Shown: positions 1-8,215 of the stretch, piece after piece
How positions within the stretch are numbered: position 1 is the stretch's first letter
How the letters are laid out: every line of letters starts with the position of its first letter
Made by a program: the position numbers and the translations under genes
The notes under the pieces: generated by a model
Databases searched by the model: none
What the model saw: only the letters and a program-made list of their open reading frames with translations
Told to the model about the DNA's origin: nothing
Source: Actinomycetota bacterium
Lineage (GTDB): Bacteria; Actinomycetota; Actinomycetes; Nanopelagicales; Nanopelagicaceae
Reading direction: 5' to 3'
DNA length: 34,331 nucleotides
Assembly (NCBI GenBank): GCA_016870815.1
Contig: VGAI01000010.1
Location: forward strand, 1-34,331

Positions 1-394
1 CTGAGTTAAAGAGCGCAGATTTCTTCTTATGAGTTCCGGGAGTCAAACGGTTTAGCGCTTCGCAAACTTCGATATAACCCATGTAAGGGGCGATCATGAA
101 GCAGGTATGCGTGAATGCTTCGACTTGCGCCTTGACATTGGCAACTACGCGATCGGCGCTATTGCCGACATTGACTACCGCGATCCCAGCGCCCATATCG
201 ATAATGGAGTTTCCATCAATATCAATGATTACTCCACCACCTGCTCGCTCCACAATAACTGGCATCGACATCCCAAGGGCGGCAGAGACTGCCTCGTTTC
301 GTCGCTTGATCAACTCTTGCGATTTTGGTCCTGGAATTTCAGTAACTAGTCGTCGCTCTTGCGGAAGGTGTGGCCCATGGGTGGTCTGATACAT
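1..394 (-). CDS. gabT: 4-aminobutyrate aminotransferase, N-terminal part (runs off the window)
   Basis: Absent from the ORF track because it has no stop inside the window. Reading the minus strand from the ATG at 394 gives about 131 codons, beginning MYQTTHGPHLPQERRLVTEIPGPKSQ and continuing with the class-III aminotransferase N-terminal pattern RAGGGVIIDIDGNSIIDMGAGIAV, then VGNSADRVV, AFTHTCFM and EALNRLTPG. These match actinobacterial GabT, a PLP enzyme that moves the GABA amino group to 2-oxoglutarate in the GABA shunt. The PLP lysine lies beyond the window edge. The gene is divergent from dxr (36 nt apart). There is no SD before the ATG, but a TACACT box sits 7 nt upstream, so the mRNA is probably leaderless. 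Exact substrate specificity (GABA versus another omega-amino acid) cannot be settled from this part. Confidence 0.88.
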   Translation of the reverse strand, partial: MYQTTHGPHLPQERRLVTEIPGPKSQELIKRRNEAVSAALGMSMPVIVERAGGGVIIDIDGNSIIDMGAGIAVVNVGNSADRVVANVKAQVEAFTHTCFMIAPYMGYIEVCEALNRLTPGTHKKKSALFNS

Positions 395-401
395 AGGCAG
401 G

Positions 402-407
402 AGTGTA
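402..407 (-). promoter_or_regulatory. Putative -10 box of leaderless gabT
   Basis: On the minus strand TACACT (TANNNT) is followed by 7 nt and then the ATG, so the first base of the start codon would be about +1. No SD is present. Inference from pattern only; no clear -35. Confidence 0.4.
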
Positions 408-430
408 TTAAGAGGTGAGAAGATTCATCC

Positions 431-1561
431 ATGCGTGACCTTGTGATTCTCGGTTCAACGGGCTCAATCGGGGTACAAGCTCTCGAAATCGTCCGCAGCC
501 ACCCCGATAAGTTTCGGGTTCTTGCCCTCTCGGCGGGATCTTCGAACTATCCGGTTTTGGCTGAGCAGGCCCGAGAGTTCAATGTTCCCGTCATTGCTAC
601 TTCGGGGGAGCGGGCTCCACTCACTGCGCTCTTCCAGGGTGAAGTCATCGACGGGCCTCAGAGTGCATCACAAGTTGCAGCAATTCCTTGTGACATCGTT
701 CTCAATGCAATAACAGGCTCGATTGGTCTGGGCCCAACGCTTTCTGCACTTTCAAGTGGCAATAAGGTTGCGCTCGCCAACAAGGAATCCCTCGTCGCTG
801 GTGGTGAGCTGGTGACCGATTACGGGCGGGATCGAATCATTCCAGTTGACTCTGAACACTCTGCTCTCGCTCAAGCGATGCGCTCTGGCGCAGCCGGTGA
901 GATAAAGAAAGTGATTCTTACTGCAAGTGGTGGACCATTTCGAAAGCGCAGGGATCTCAGTGATGTGACGCTGGAGGATGCGCTCGCCCACCCAACATGG
1001 GATATGGGAAGAGTGGTGACGATCAACTCGGCGACGATGGTCAATAAGGGCCTCGAAATCATCGAAGCGCACCATCTCTTTGGGACGCCTTATAAGTCAA
1101 TAGAAACCGTGATCCACCCCCAGTCGGTCGTTCACTCGATGGTTGAGTTCAGGGATGGATCGACAATCGCCCAAGCAAGCCCACCTAATATGAAGGGGCC
1201 GATTGCTTATGCAATCTCTGAAGGCGAGAGATTGAGTTCGGTAATGCCAGCAGTAGATTGGTCAAAGGGTTCGTCATGGGATTTTGAGCCGCTCGATAAT
1301 GAGAGATTCCCTGCTGTGTTATTAGCGAAGCGATGTGGCGAACTCGGGACTGCGGTCACTGCGATGTATAACGCGGCAAATGAAGAGGCGGTCGCAGCAT
1401 TCATCGCAGGAAAGATTGGATTCTTGGGGATAGTTGATCTCTTGGAGAAAGTGGTCCAGAAACTCGGAGGCGGAGCAGTCTCTCAACTGCGAAGTCTCGA
1501 GGATGTCAGTGCGATAGAGAAGGATGCTCGAATACTGGCGCGAGAGTTGATGGGAGCATAA
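431..1561 (+). CDS. dxr: 1-deoxy-D-xylulose 5-phosphate reductoisomerase
   Basis: Catalyses the NADPH-dependent rearrangement and reduction of DXP to MEP, the committed step of the non-mevalonate isoprenoid pathway in the cytosol. The 376-aa protein starts with the dinucleotide-binding motif GSTGSIG (residues 8-14). It contains the conserved ANKESLV segment, the metal-site PVDSEHSA, NSATMVNKGLE and HPQSVVHSMVEF, all diagnostic for Dxr; length is close to the family norm (about 380-400). The stop is followed 2 nt later by rseP, and ispG comes third, so two MEP enzymes flank the membrane protease, as in many actinobacteria. An AG-rich stretch (AGAGGTGAGAAG) precedes the ATG at a rather long distance. 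Confidence 0.97.
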   Translation: MRDLVILGSTGSIGVQALEIVRSHPDKFRVLALSAGSSNYPVLAEQAREFNVPVIATSGERAPLTALFQGEVIDGPQSASQVAAIPCDIVLNAITGSIGLGPTLSALSSGNKVALANKESLVAGGELVTDYGRDRIIPVDSEHSALAQAMRSGAAGEIKKVILTASGGPFRKRRDLSDVTLEDALAHPTWDMGRVVTINSATMVNKGLEIIEAHHLFGTPYKSIETVIHPQSVVHSMVEFRDGSTIAQASPPNMKGPIAYAISEGERLSSVMPAVDWSKGSSWDFEPLDNERFPAVLLAKRCGELGTAVTAMYNAANEEAVAAFIAGKIGFLGIVDLLEKVVQKLGGGAVSQLRSLEDVSAIEKDARILARELMGA

Positions 1562-1563
1562 AA

Positions 1564-2781
1564 ATGGAGTTACTCGGGATTGTCGGCGTACTGGCTTTCA
1601 TCATCGCACTTCTGGCTTCTGTGATGATTCACGAGGCAGGTCATTACTTCGCCGCAAAGCGCTACGGCATGAAAGTAACCGAGTTCTTCCTTGGATTTGG
1701 CGCACGCATCTGGTCGACAAAGCGCGGTGAAACTGAGTTCGGCATCAAAGCGATTCCTGCTGGTGGCTACTGCAAGATCATCGGAATGACCCCACATGAT
1801 GAGATTGCCGAAGCGGATAAGGATCGAACTTTCTTAAGTGGGACCATTAGAGAGCGCCTTATCGTTCTCGGGGCGGGCTCGTTCCTTCACTTTCTTCTTG
1901 GTTTTCTCTTGATCTTCACCCTCTTTGTAGGAGTCGGAATCAACCAAGCTCTCAATAGAGTCGATGAAGTTGTCCCATGCATCATCACAACAAGTGATGG
2001 AGAATGCCCACCTACCTCAGCGAAATCACCAGCCTTGCTCGCGGGGCTTCTAGCAGGTGATGAGATTGTCGCAATCCGAAAATCCGATGGGCCAGAAGTC
2101 ACTGGGGATATGAAATGGGCAGATGTTCTTGAGGTGATTCGCTCTTCGCCGAGTGAGGCAGTGATTCTCACCGTTCAACGCGGTCCGGAACGATTTGAAG
2201 TGGATCTCACTCTAGGATCTAGAACGGTCGCTGGCGAAACTCGCGGAGTAATCGGCATCATCTCAAGTTACGGAATCGTTCGACTGGGCCCCATCGAAGG
2301 AGCGATAGAGAGCACAAAATTCGTTGGCGATATCGTAAAAGGTAGCGCGACAGCCCTTATTCGCTTGCCTGTGATGATCCCTGATCTGATCAATCAGACA
2401 TTTGGTGATGAAGAGCGTGACCCCGAAGGTCTTGTTGGCGTCGTTGGAGTGGCTCGAACCACTGGGGAGATCTCATCGAGTGAGCGCCTTGATTTTCATG
2501 GAAAGGTCGTCTTCTTTCTGTTGATTGTTGCTGGCCTCAATATCTTCGTCGGAATATTCAATCTTCTTCCGATACTTCCACTTGATGGTGGTCATATGGC
2601 CGTGGCAATCGCAGATGGAGTGCGTCGTGGCAACGCAAAAAGGAAAGGCAGGCCCGCACCACCACCAGTCGATGTTGAGAAGCTGACTCCGATCACTCTT
2701 GTTGTTGTCCTGCTAATGATCTCGCTCACCGTTCTGCTACTACTCGCAGATATCATCAACCCAGTGAGGCTCGGTTTGTAG
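1564..2781 (+). CDS. rseP: Site-2 intramembrane zinc metalloprotease (RseP/Rip1 family, M50)
   Basis: Integral membrane protease of the regulated intramembrane proteolysis type; relatives (Rip1 in mycobacteria, RseP in E. coli) cleave anti-sigma factors. The 405-aa protein has the zinc motif HEAGH at residues 23-27 inside the first membrane helix. A second helix follows around residues 98-120, then a PDZ-like domain at about 125-225 and the third zinc-ligand region NLLPILPLDGGH near residue 340. A Lys/Arg/Pro-rich cytoplasmic loop and a last helix end the protein. It starts 2 nt after dxr; the GGGAG near the dxr stop can act as its SD. Substrates cannot be inferred from the window. Confidence 0.94.
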   Translation: MELLGIVGVLAFIIALLASVMIHEAGHYFAAKRYGMKVTEFFLGFGARIWSTKRGETEFGIKAIPAGGYCKIIGMTPHDEIAEADKDRTFLSGTIRERLIVLGAGSFLHFLLGFLLIFTLFVGVGINQALNRVDEVVPCIITTSDGECPPTSAKSPALLAGLLAGDEIVAIRKSDGPEVTGDMKWADVLEVIRSSPSEAVILTVQRGPERFEVDLTLGSRTVAGETRGVIGIISSYGIVRLGPIEGAIESTKFVGDIVKGSATALIRLPVMIPDLINQTFGDEERDPEGLVGVVGVARTTGEISSSERLDFHGKVVFFLLIVAGLNIFVGIFNLLPILPLDGGHMAVAIADGVRRGNAKRKGRPAPPPVDVEKLTPITLVVVLLMISLTVLLLLADIINPVRLGL

Positions 2782-2844
2782 CGATTTTTAGGGCCTTAGC
2801 GAGTTAGATTTCCGCTCGTCGCGACAATCGTAGAGAATACGCTC

Positions 2845-4011
2845 ATGTCGAATAAGGGTGGCGTAAGTCTCGGGATGCCTCAGGCTCCACTACCTACCCT
2901 TGCTCCGCGGAGAAAATCAAAGCAACTCAAAGTAGGAAGTGTTCTGGTCGGGGGCGACGCACCCGTTTCGGTCCAGTCGATGACCACCACGCTTACTGCT
3001 GATGTCAACGCTACCTTGCAACAGATTGCAGAGCTCACGGCTTCGGGATGTCAGATCGTTCGAGTGGCAGTTCCGAGTCAAGATGATGCTGATGCGCTCG
3101 CTCAGATAGCAAAGAAATCTCAGATTCCGGTGATCGCAGATATCCACTTTCAACCTAAGTACATCTTTGCTGCGATTGATGCGGGGTGCGCAGCGGTCCG
3201 AGTCAATCCTGGAAACATCAAACAGTTCGATGACAAAGTCAAAGAAGTGGCAAAGGCTGCAGGAGATGCGGGTATACCGATTCGTATCGGAGTAAACGCA
3301 GGCTCACTCGACCCACGACTTCTTGCAAAATATGGAAAGGCGACTCCTGAAGCTCTTGCCGAGTCAGCGCTCTGGGAGATAAGCCTCTTCGAAGAGCATG
3401 GCTTCACCGATATCAAGCTCTCGGTAAAACACCATGACCCGGTCACGATGGTGAAGGCCTATCGACTCTTGGCTGCGCAATGTCCATATCCACTTCATCT
3501 CGGTGTGACAGAAGCTGGCCCACTCTTCCAAGGAACAATCAAATCTGCGACTGCATTTGGCATTCTCTTATCCGAAGGAATCGGCGACACGATTCGCGTC
3601 TCACTCTCCGCACCTCCAGTAGAAGAGGTCAAGGTCGGAATCGCAATACTCGAATCGCTCAATCTTCGTCAACGAAAGTTGGAGATCGTCTCCTGTCCAT
3701 CATGTGGCCGCGCCCAAGTAGATGTCTACACCTTGGCCGAGAAAGTGCAGGCGGGCCTTGAGGGAATGACTGTGCCACTTCGCGTTGCCGTGATGGGTTG
3801 TGTAGTCAATGGGCCAGGAGAAGCGCGTGAAGCCGATCTTGGTGTTGCATCTGGAAACGGCAAGGGCCAGATTTTCGTCAAAGGCCAAGTGATCAAGACT
3901 GTTCCCGAAGCGCAGATCGTCGAAACATTGATTGAAGAGGCAATGCGACTTGCTGATGAAATGGAGGCCGCTGGAGTAGCTTCGGGCGAACCTTCAGTTT
4001 CGGTGAAGTAA
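2845..4011 (+). CDS. ispG: 4-hydroxy-3-methylbut-2-enyl diphosphate synthase (flavodoxin/ferredoxin)
   Basis: Converts MEcPP to HMBPP with a [4Fe-4S] cluster, the penultimate MEP step. The 388-aa protein has the family segments [30 protein letters not shown] and VRVNPGNI. The cluster cysteines lie in [13 protein letters not shown] and in [12 protein letters not shown]. This is the short bacterial form without the plant insert. It follows rseP by 63 nt, so it may have its own start site. A TAGATT at 2805-2810 and a TAGAGAAT just before the ATG are candidate -10 boxes, and there is no SD, so which is used is unclear. Confidence 0.97.
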   Translation: MSNKGGVSLGMPQAPLPTLAPRRKSKQLKVGSVLVGGDAPVSVQSMTTTLTADVNATLQQIAELTASGCQIVRVAVPSQDDADALAQIAKKSQIPVIADIHFQPKYIFAAIDAGCAAVRVNPGNIKQFDDKVKEVAKAAGDAGIPIRIGVNAGSLDPRLLAKYGKATPEALAESALWEISLFEEHGFTDIKLSVKHHDPVTMVKAYRLLAAQCPYPLHLGVTEAGPLFQGTIKSATAFGILLSEGIGDTIRVSLSAPPVEEVKVGIAILESLNLRQRKLEIVSCPSCGRAQVDVYTLAEKVQAGLEGMTVPLRVAVMGCVVNGPGEAREADLGVASGNGKGQIFVKGQVIKTVPEAQIVETLIEEAMRLADEMEAAGVASGEPSVSVK

Positions 4012-4021
4012 GGGGCCCTTG

Positions 4022-5749
4022 ATGCTACGAATGTCGACGCTCTTTCTTCGCACGCTACGAGATGACCCTGCAGATGCAGAGGTTGCAAGCCATAGGCTCC
4101 TAGTTCGCGCGGGTTACATTCGTCGGATCGCTGCGGGTATCTATTCCTGGTTGCCTCTTGGCTACATCACTTATCGAAATATCGAGCGAATCATCCGCGA
4201 AGAGATGGATGCAGCTGGATTCCAAGAGGTTCACTTCCCTGCACTCTTGCCAAAGGAACCATATGAAGCAACGAATCGTTGGAAAGAATACGGAAAAGAC
4301 CTCTTTCGCCTCAAAGATAGAAAAGAGGGTGATTACCTCCTAGGCCCTACCCATGAAGAGATGTTCACTCTCATGGTCAAGGGCGAGTACTCCTCTTATA
4401 AGGATCTGCCACTAATCATCTATCAGATCCAAACTAAGTATCGTGATGAACCACGACCACGAAGCGGAATCATTCGCGGTAGGGAATTCGTGATGAAGGA
4501 TTCCTACTCCTTCGACCTTGATGATGAAGGACTTGCGCGCTCGTACGACCGTCATCGAGATGCCTACATCAAGACCTTTGATCGCCTAGGTTTGAAGTTC
4601 AACATAGTCTCGGCAATGTCTGGCGCGATGGGTGGCTCAAGGTCAGAAGAATTCCTTGCTCCTGCACCAACGGGTGAAGATACCTACGTTCTCTGCAACT
4701 CCTGTGGCTATGCGGCAAATGTTGAAGCGATGAAGACCCATGTCGAGCCATTCAAAGGCGAAACCCCTGGCCCCATCGAAGAGTTGGATACGCCAAACAC
4801 ACCTACGATTGATTCACTTGTTTCAGTGATGAACGAGAAATTTGGTGGTGGATACAAGGCGAGTGACACGCTCAAGAATGTCTTGTTGATGGCAGATGGC
4901 GAAGCTATTTCAGTGCTCGTACCAGGTGATCGCGAAGTCGATCTCAAACGGCTTGAGGCAAATCTGCCAGGAGTTAAAGAACTTCGGCTTTTTGAAGACG
5001 CCGATTTCGCCAAACGGAAAGAACTGGTCAAAGGCTATGTCGGACCGCAAGATGCAAAGCGCTTTGGATTGAAACTCTATGCCGATCCTCGAATAGTCGT
5101 GGGATCGCATTGGATTACTGGTGCAAACAAACTCAATCGCCATGCAAGATTTGTGACACATGGTAGGGATTTCACTATTGATGCGTTTGTGGAAGCCGCT
5201 GAAGTGAGGACCGGAGATGGGTGTCCAGAGTGCTCAAAGCCGGTGATTATCGATCGTGCGATTGAGATCGGCCATATCTTCCAACTAGGCAGGAAGTACG
5301 CCGAGTCTCTTGATCTCACTGTTCTCGATAGCGAAGGAAAGTCGCGAGTAGTGACCATGGGCTCTTACGGAATCGGTGTATCGCGTGCAGTTGCTGCAGT
5401 CGCAGAACAGTCTCATGATGAGTTAGGACTCGTCTGGCCAATGGAAATCGCTCCTGCAAAGGTTCATATCGTTGCAACTGGAAAGGATGATGCACCATTC
5501 GATAGCTCTGAGCGTTTCGCTCTTGAGCTTGAGTCAAATGGAATCTCCGTAATGCTAGATGATCGCAGGGAGGCATCACCTGGCGTCAAATTCAAGGATG
5601 CAGAGTTGATCGGAAATCCAGTAATCGTGATCTTTGGAAAATCTTTGGCTGATGGAAAAGTCGAACTTCGAATCCGTAAAGGAAATGAGAAGCGTGAGGT
5701 TGCCCTCAGCTCGATCCTTGATGAAGTTCGCTCACTCGTCAACGCCTGA
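4022..5749 (+). CDS. proS: Prolyl-tRNA synthetase (bacterial type, with editing insertion)
   Basis: Charges tRNA-Pro. Class-II synthetase of about 575 aa. The N-terminus [21 protein letters not shown] is the usual one for the family; the track starts one codon earlier at a TTG, and I prefer the ATG at 4022. Motif 2 is visible as [17 protein letters not shown], followed by VMKDSYSF. The middle ~220-400 residues correspond to the YbaK-like editing domain of bacterial ProRS. Motif 3 is [14 protein letters not shown], and the anticodon-binding domain follows with [13 protein letters not shown]. It begins 10 nt after ispG and is likely co-transcribed with it. Confidence 0.97.
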   Translation: MLRMSTLFLRTLRDDPADAEVASHRLLVRAGYIRRIAAGIYSWLPLGYITYRNIERIIREEMDAAGFQEVHFPALLPKEPYEATNRWKEYGKDLFRLKDRKEGDYLLGPTHEEMFTLMVKGEYSSYKDLPLIIYQIQTKYRDEPRPRSGIIRGREFVMKDSYSFDLDDEGLARSYDRHRDAYIKTFDRLGLKFNIVSAMSGAMGGSRSEEFLAPAPTGEDTYVLCNSCGYAANVEAMKTHVEPFKGETPGPIEELDTPNTPTIDSLVSVMNEKFGGGYKASDTLKNVLLMADGEAISVLVPGDREVDLKRLEANLPGVKELRLFEDADFAKRKELVKGYVGPQDAKRFGLKLYADPRIVVGSHWITGANKLNRHARFVTHGRDFTIDAFVEAAEVRTGDGCPECSKPVIIDRAIEIGHIFQLGRKYAESLDLTVLDSEGKSRVVTMGSYGIGVSRAVAAVAEQSHDELGLVWPMEIAPAKVHIVATGKDDAPFDSSERFALELESNGISVMLDDRREASPGVKFKDAELIGNPVIVIFGKSLADGKVELRIRKGNEKREVALSSILDEVRSLVNA

Positions 5750-5758
5750 CCAAATTTG

Positions 5759-6532
5759 ATGGAACTATCCTTTGAAGTCCTGGCATTTCTTCTCCTTGTC
5801 TCTTGCTTTGCAGGTTTTGTCGATGCGATCTCCGGCGGAGGAGGGCTAATCCAGCTACCTGCGCTTCTTCTTGGAATGCCAACAAGTGAGCCAGCTACTG
5901 TCTTAGGGACCAACAAAGTTCCTTCATTCATTGGCACTACAAGCGCCATGATCAATTACTTACGACGGATCAAGATCGACCTTCGATTCACACTCCTGAT
6001 GGCGGTTCCAGCATTCCTTGGCTCTATGTCGGGAGCCCATTTTGCTAGCCGAATACCGAAAGATGCTTTCCGGCCCATCATTCTCTTTATGCTGATCGCA
6101 GTCGCGATCTACACCTTCACAAAGAAGGATCTGGGACTTGTGACTAATCATCGCCATACTCTCAAGCGCCGCAATCTCATCGCCATCGTCTCTGGGGCGG
6201 TGATTGGTTTCTACGATGGAATCTTTGGTCCAGGCACTGGCTCATTCATCGCACTAATCCTGGTCGCCGTAATCGGTTTTGCTTTTCTAGAAGCAACAGC
6301 GATGACCAAGATCGTGAATTGGGGGACGAATCTCGCCGCAATCATCACCTTCCAACTAACTGGTCACATCATTTGGGCGATTGGATTTGCCTTGGGTGCT
6401 GCGAATCTAACCGGAGCGCTCCTGGGAGTGCGCGTCGCAGTCAAGGGAGGTTCGGTCTTGATACGAAAGGCCTTCATTGCTGTCGTTATTCTCTTGATTC
6501 TGCGTCTTGGCTACGACATCACCAACGGCTAG
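5759..6532 (+). CDS. TauE/SafE (TSUP) family membrane transporter
   Basis: A hydrophobic protein of about 257 aa with roughly eight membrane segments. It has the TSUP hallmarks: an early GFVDAISGGGGLIQLP in the first repeat and VSGAVIGFYDGIFGPGTGSF in the second, showing the internal duplication of the family. TSUP members export sulfite, sulfoacetate or other organosulfur and carboxylate anions; the substrate is not predictable here. The ATG at 5759 is chosen over the TTG at 5756. It begins 9 nt after proS and ends about 50 nt before rimP, so it is an insertion into the usual proS-rimP neighbourhood and probably rides on the same transcript. Confidence 0.9.
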   Translation: MELSFEVLAFLLLVSCFAGFVDAISGGGGLIQLPALLLGMPTSEPATVLGTNKVPSFIGTTSAMINYLRRIKIDLRFTLLMAVPAFLGSMSGAHFASRIPKDAFRPIILFMLIAVAIYTFTKKDLGLVTNHRHTLKRRNLIAIVSGAVIGFYDGIFGPGTGSFIALILVAVIGFAFLEATAMTKIVNWGTNLAAIITFQLTGHIIWAIGFALGAANLTGALLGVRVAVKGGSVLIRKAFIAVVILLILRLGYDITNG

Positions 6533-6581
6533 ACTTCGCTCTCACAACGACAACTTCATATACAACTACACATGGAGCACC

Positions 6582-7055
6582 ATGAAACAAGCCACGCAAA
6601 TCGAAGGATTCTTGACTACTGTAGTCGAGCGTGCCGGTGCTTCGCTTGAAGAAGTCAAAGTCTCAGCTCAAGGAAAACATCGCTTTCTTACTGTTCTCAT
6701 CGATCATGAAGAGAGACATCTCACCCTCGATGAAGTTACTGAAGTTTCGAAGGCGATCTCGCAGGCAATCGATGAGAGTTCTGAGTTTGGTATTTCGGCC
6801 TTTACTCTTGAAGTCTCATCCCCGGGGATCGATCGTCCCTTAACCAAGCTTCGACATTTTCGAAAGAATATCGGTCGACTCGCGAACATCACTACGGCAA
6901 CGGGTGAGAAGTATCAGGGAAGAATCGAATCAGCAGATCCAGTTCCAGTGATTGATGGTCGTGCTTTTCCGCTCGATGAGATCAAGCGCGCGATGGTCGA
7001 AATCGAGTTTCGTCGGCCGGATGATTCGAATCACTCAGCGAAGCGGAGGGGATGA
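6582..7055 (+). CDS. rimP: Ribosome maturation factor RimP
   Basis: Assists late 30S assembly. From the ATG at 6582 the protein is 157 aa: an N-terminal alpha/beta domain (GFLTTVVERAG..LEEVKV, LTVLIDHE, LTLDEVTEVSKAIS), then the signature SPGIDRPLTKLRHFRKNIGR and a C-terminal Sm-like barrel. The track ORF begins at 6507 inside the TSUP gene; the later ATG has a TGGAG a few nt upstream and fits the family length. nusA follows after 3 nt, the standard rimP-nusA pairing. Confidence 0.95.
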   Translation: MKQATQIEGFLTTVVERAGASLEEVKVSAQGKHRFLTVLIDHEERHLTLDEVTEVSKAISQAIDESSEFGISAFTLEVSSPGIDRPLTKLRHFRKNIGRLANITTATGEKYQGRIESADPVPVIDGRAFPLDEIKRAMVEIEFRRPDDSNHSAKRRG

Positions 7056-7058
7056 GCA

Positions 7059-8051
7059 ATGCATGTAGATATGAAACTCCTCGCCGCGCTCACAGCTGAG
7101 CGGGATATCCCACTGGATAAGTTGATTATCGCGATTGAGATTGGCGTCAAGACTGCTTACCAGAATCTCCCTGATGCGAAAGCAAATGCGATTGCTCGAT
7201 TGGATCGCGCGAGCGGTGAGATCTCTATTGTCATTCCCACCTATGGGCCAGACGGTGAACATGTCGGAGATGTAATTGAATCTCGAGAAGGATTCTCACG
7301 GATTGCCACAGCGACGGCAAGACAGGTGATCAAACAGAAACTTCGAGAGAAGAATGATGAGGCGGTTGTAGGTGAGTTCACTGGAACTGTCGGAGATATC
7401 GTCTCTGGGGTGATTCAGCAGGGAAGAGATTCAAAGATGGTCTATGTCGATCTAGGTAAAGTCGAAGGCCGCATCCCGCCACACGAGCAAGTTCCTGGTG
7501 AGTCTTACAAGCACGGCGAAAGAATCAAGGCATTCGTTGTTGAAGTTAAACAAGGGGCTAAGGGACCAGAAGTACTTCTCTCTCGAACGCACCCAGCACT
7601 TGTGAAGCAACTCTTTGCACTTGAAGTACCTGAGATTCGCGATCGGATTGTTGAGATTATGGGTATATCGAGAGAAGCAGGTCACCGAAGCAAGATTGCA
7701 GTGAGAAGTCACCGCGCTGGTGTCAGCGCGAAAGGTTCGTTAATCGGTCCAGTGGGCTCTCGTGCTCGCAATGTGATGAACGAACTTCATGGCGAGAAGA
7801 TAGATATCGTCGATTGGTCAGAGGATCCTGCGCAATATGTTGCTAGTGCGCTTGCTCCGGCTCGAGTAGCCAAGGTCGAAATCGTCGATGCTGAGTCGAG
7901 GTCTGCAAAGGTGACCGTTCCGGATTTCCAACTCTCCCTTGCTATCGGCAAAGACGGCCAAAATGCCCGATTGGCGGCTCGCCTTACCGGGTGGCGGATT
8001 GATATCCATTCAGATGCTGTCGGCTCACAGCCGATCGACCCAGTAGGCTAG
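7059..8051 (+). CDS. nusA: Transcription termination/antitermination factor NusA
   Basis: RNA polymerase-associated elongation factor. The 330-aa protein has the NusA N-terminal domain (MKLLAALTAERDIPLDKLIIAIE), an S1 domain (GEFTGTVGDIVSGVIQQGRDSKMVYVDLG) and two KH domains. The first KH contains GSRARNVMNELHGEKIDIVDW; the second contains LAIGKDGQNARLAARLTGW. It ends shortly after KH2 and so lacks the C-terminal acidic repeats of E. coli NusA, as usual in actinobacteria. The ATG at 7059 has GGAGGGG 7 nt upstream. The next usual gene, ylxR, is missing. Confidence 0.96.
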   Translation: MHVDMKLLAALTAERDIPLDKLIIAIEIGVKTAYQNLPDAKANAIARLDRASGEISIVIPTYGPDGEHVGDVIESREGFSRIATATARQVIKQKLREKNDEAVVGEFTGTVGDIVSGVIQQGRDSKMVYVDLGKVEGRIPPHEQVPGESYKHGERIKAFVVEVKQGAKGPEVLLSRTHPALVKQLFALEVPEIRDRIVEIMGISREAGHRSKIAVRSHRAGVSAKGSLIGPVGSRARNVMNELHGEKIDIVDWSEDPAQYVASALAPARVAKVEIVDAESRSAKVTVPDFQLSLAIGKDGQNARLAARLTGWRIDIHSDAVGSQPIDPVG

Positions 8052-8067
8052 GGCTCTGATTTCGGGC

Positions 8068-8088
8068 ATCTGTCGAAATGCGGCAGAT
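8068..8088 (+). other. Small hairpin in the nusA-infB gap
   Basis: ATCTGTC and GGCAGAT can form a 7-bp stem (one G-U) around a 7-nt loop. No U-run follows, so a classical intrinsic terminator is unlikely; it may be a processing or pause site. The rest of the 164-nt gap holds no credible ORF; in particular no ylxR reading frame is present. Confidence 0.35.
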
Positions 8089-8170
8089 AGATAATGGAGT
8101 GATGAACGGTCATGGCACTCAAATGAGCACCACACGATCATGAGGTCCGCCCGGATCTAGGCTGCGTTCG

Positions 8171-8213
8171 TCTCCTCCCGAGATGCGCGGAGTCGGAGGA
8201 GATTAGAGGAGAA
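8171..8213 (+). promoter_or_regulatory. infB leader inverted repeat that can pair with purine-rich SD-like sequences
   Basis: TCTCCTCC (8171-8178) is perfectly complementary to GGAGGAGA (8195-8202) and nearly so to the real SD AGAGGAGA (8205-8212), which lies just before the GTG at 8216. Two alternative stems are therefore possible, one leaving the SD free and one masking it. Pairing is read from the sequence; a regulatory role is inference. Confidence 0.4.
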
Positions 8214-8215
8214 CA

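Noticed and set aside
96-389. Plus-strand 97-aa ORF and the 80-aa ORF overlapping it
   Set aside because: They are shadows of the minus-strand gabT reading frame, which gives a clear family match.
5464-5955. 163-aa minus-strand ORF across the proS-TSUP junction
   Set aside because: Overlaps two confident genes on the other strand and has no recognisable domain.
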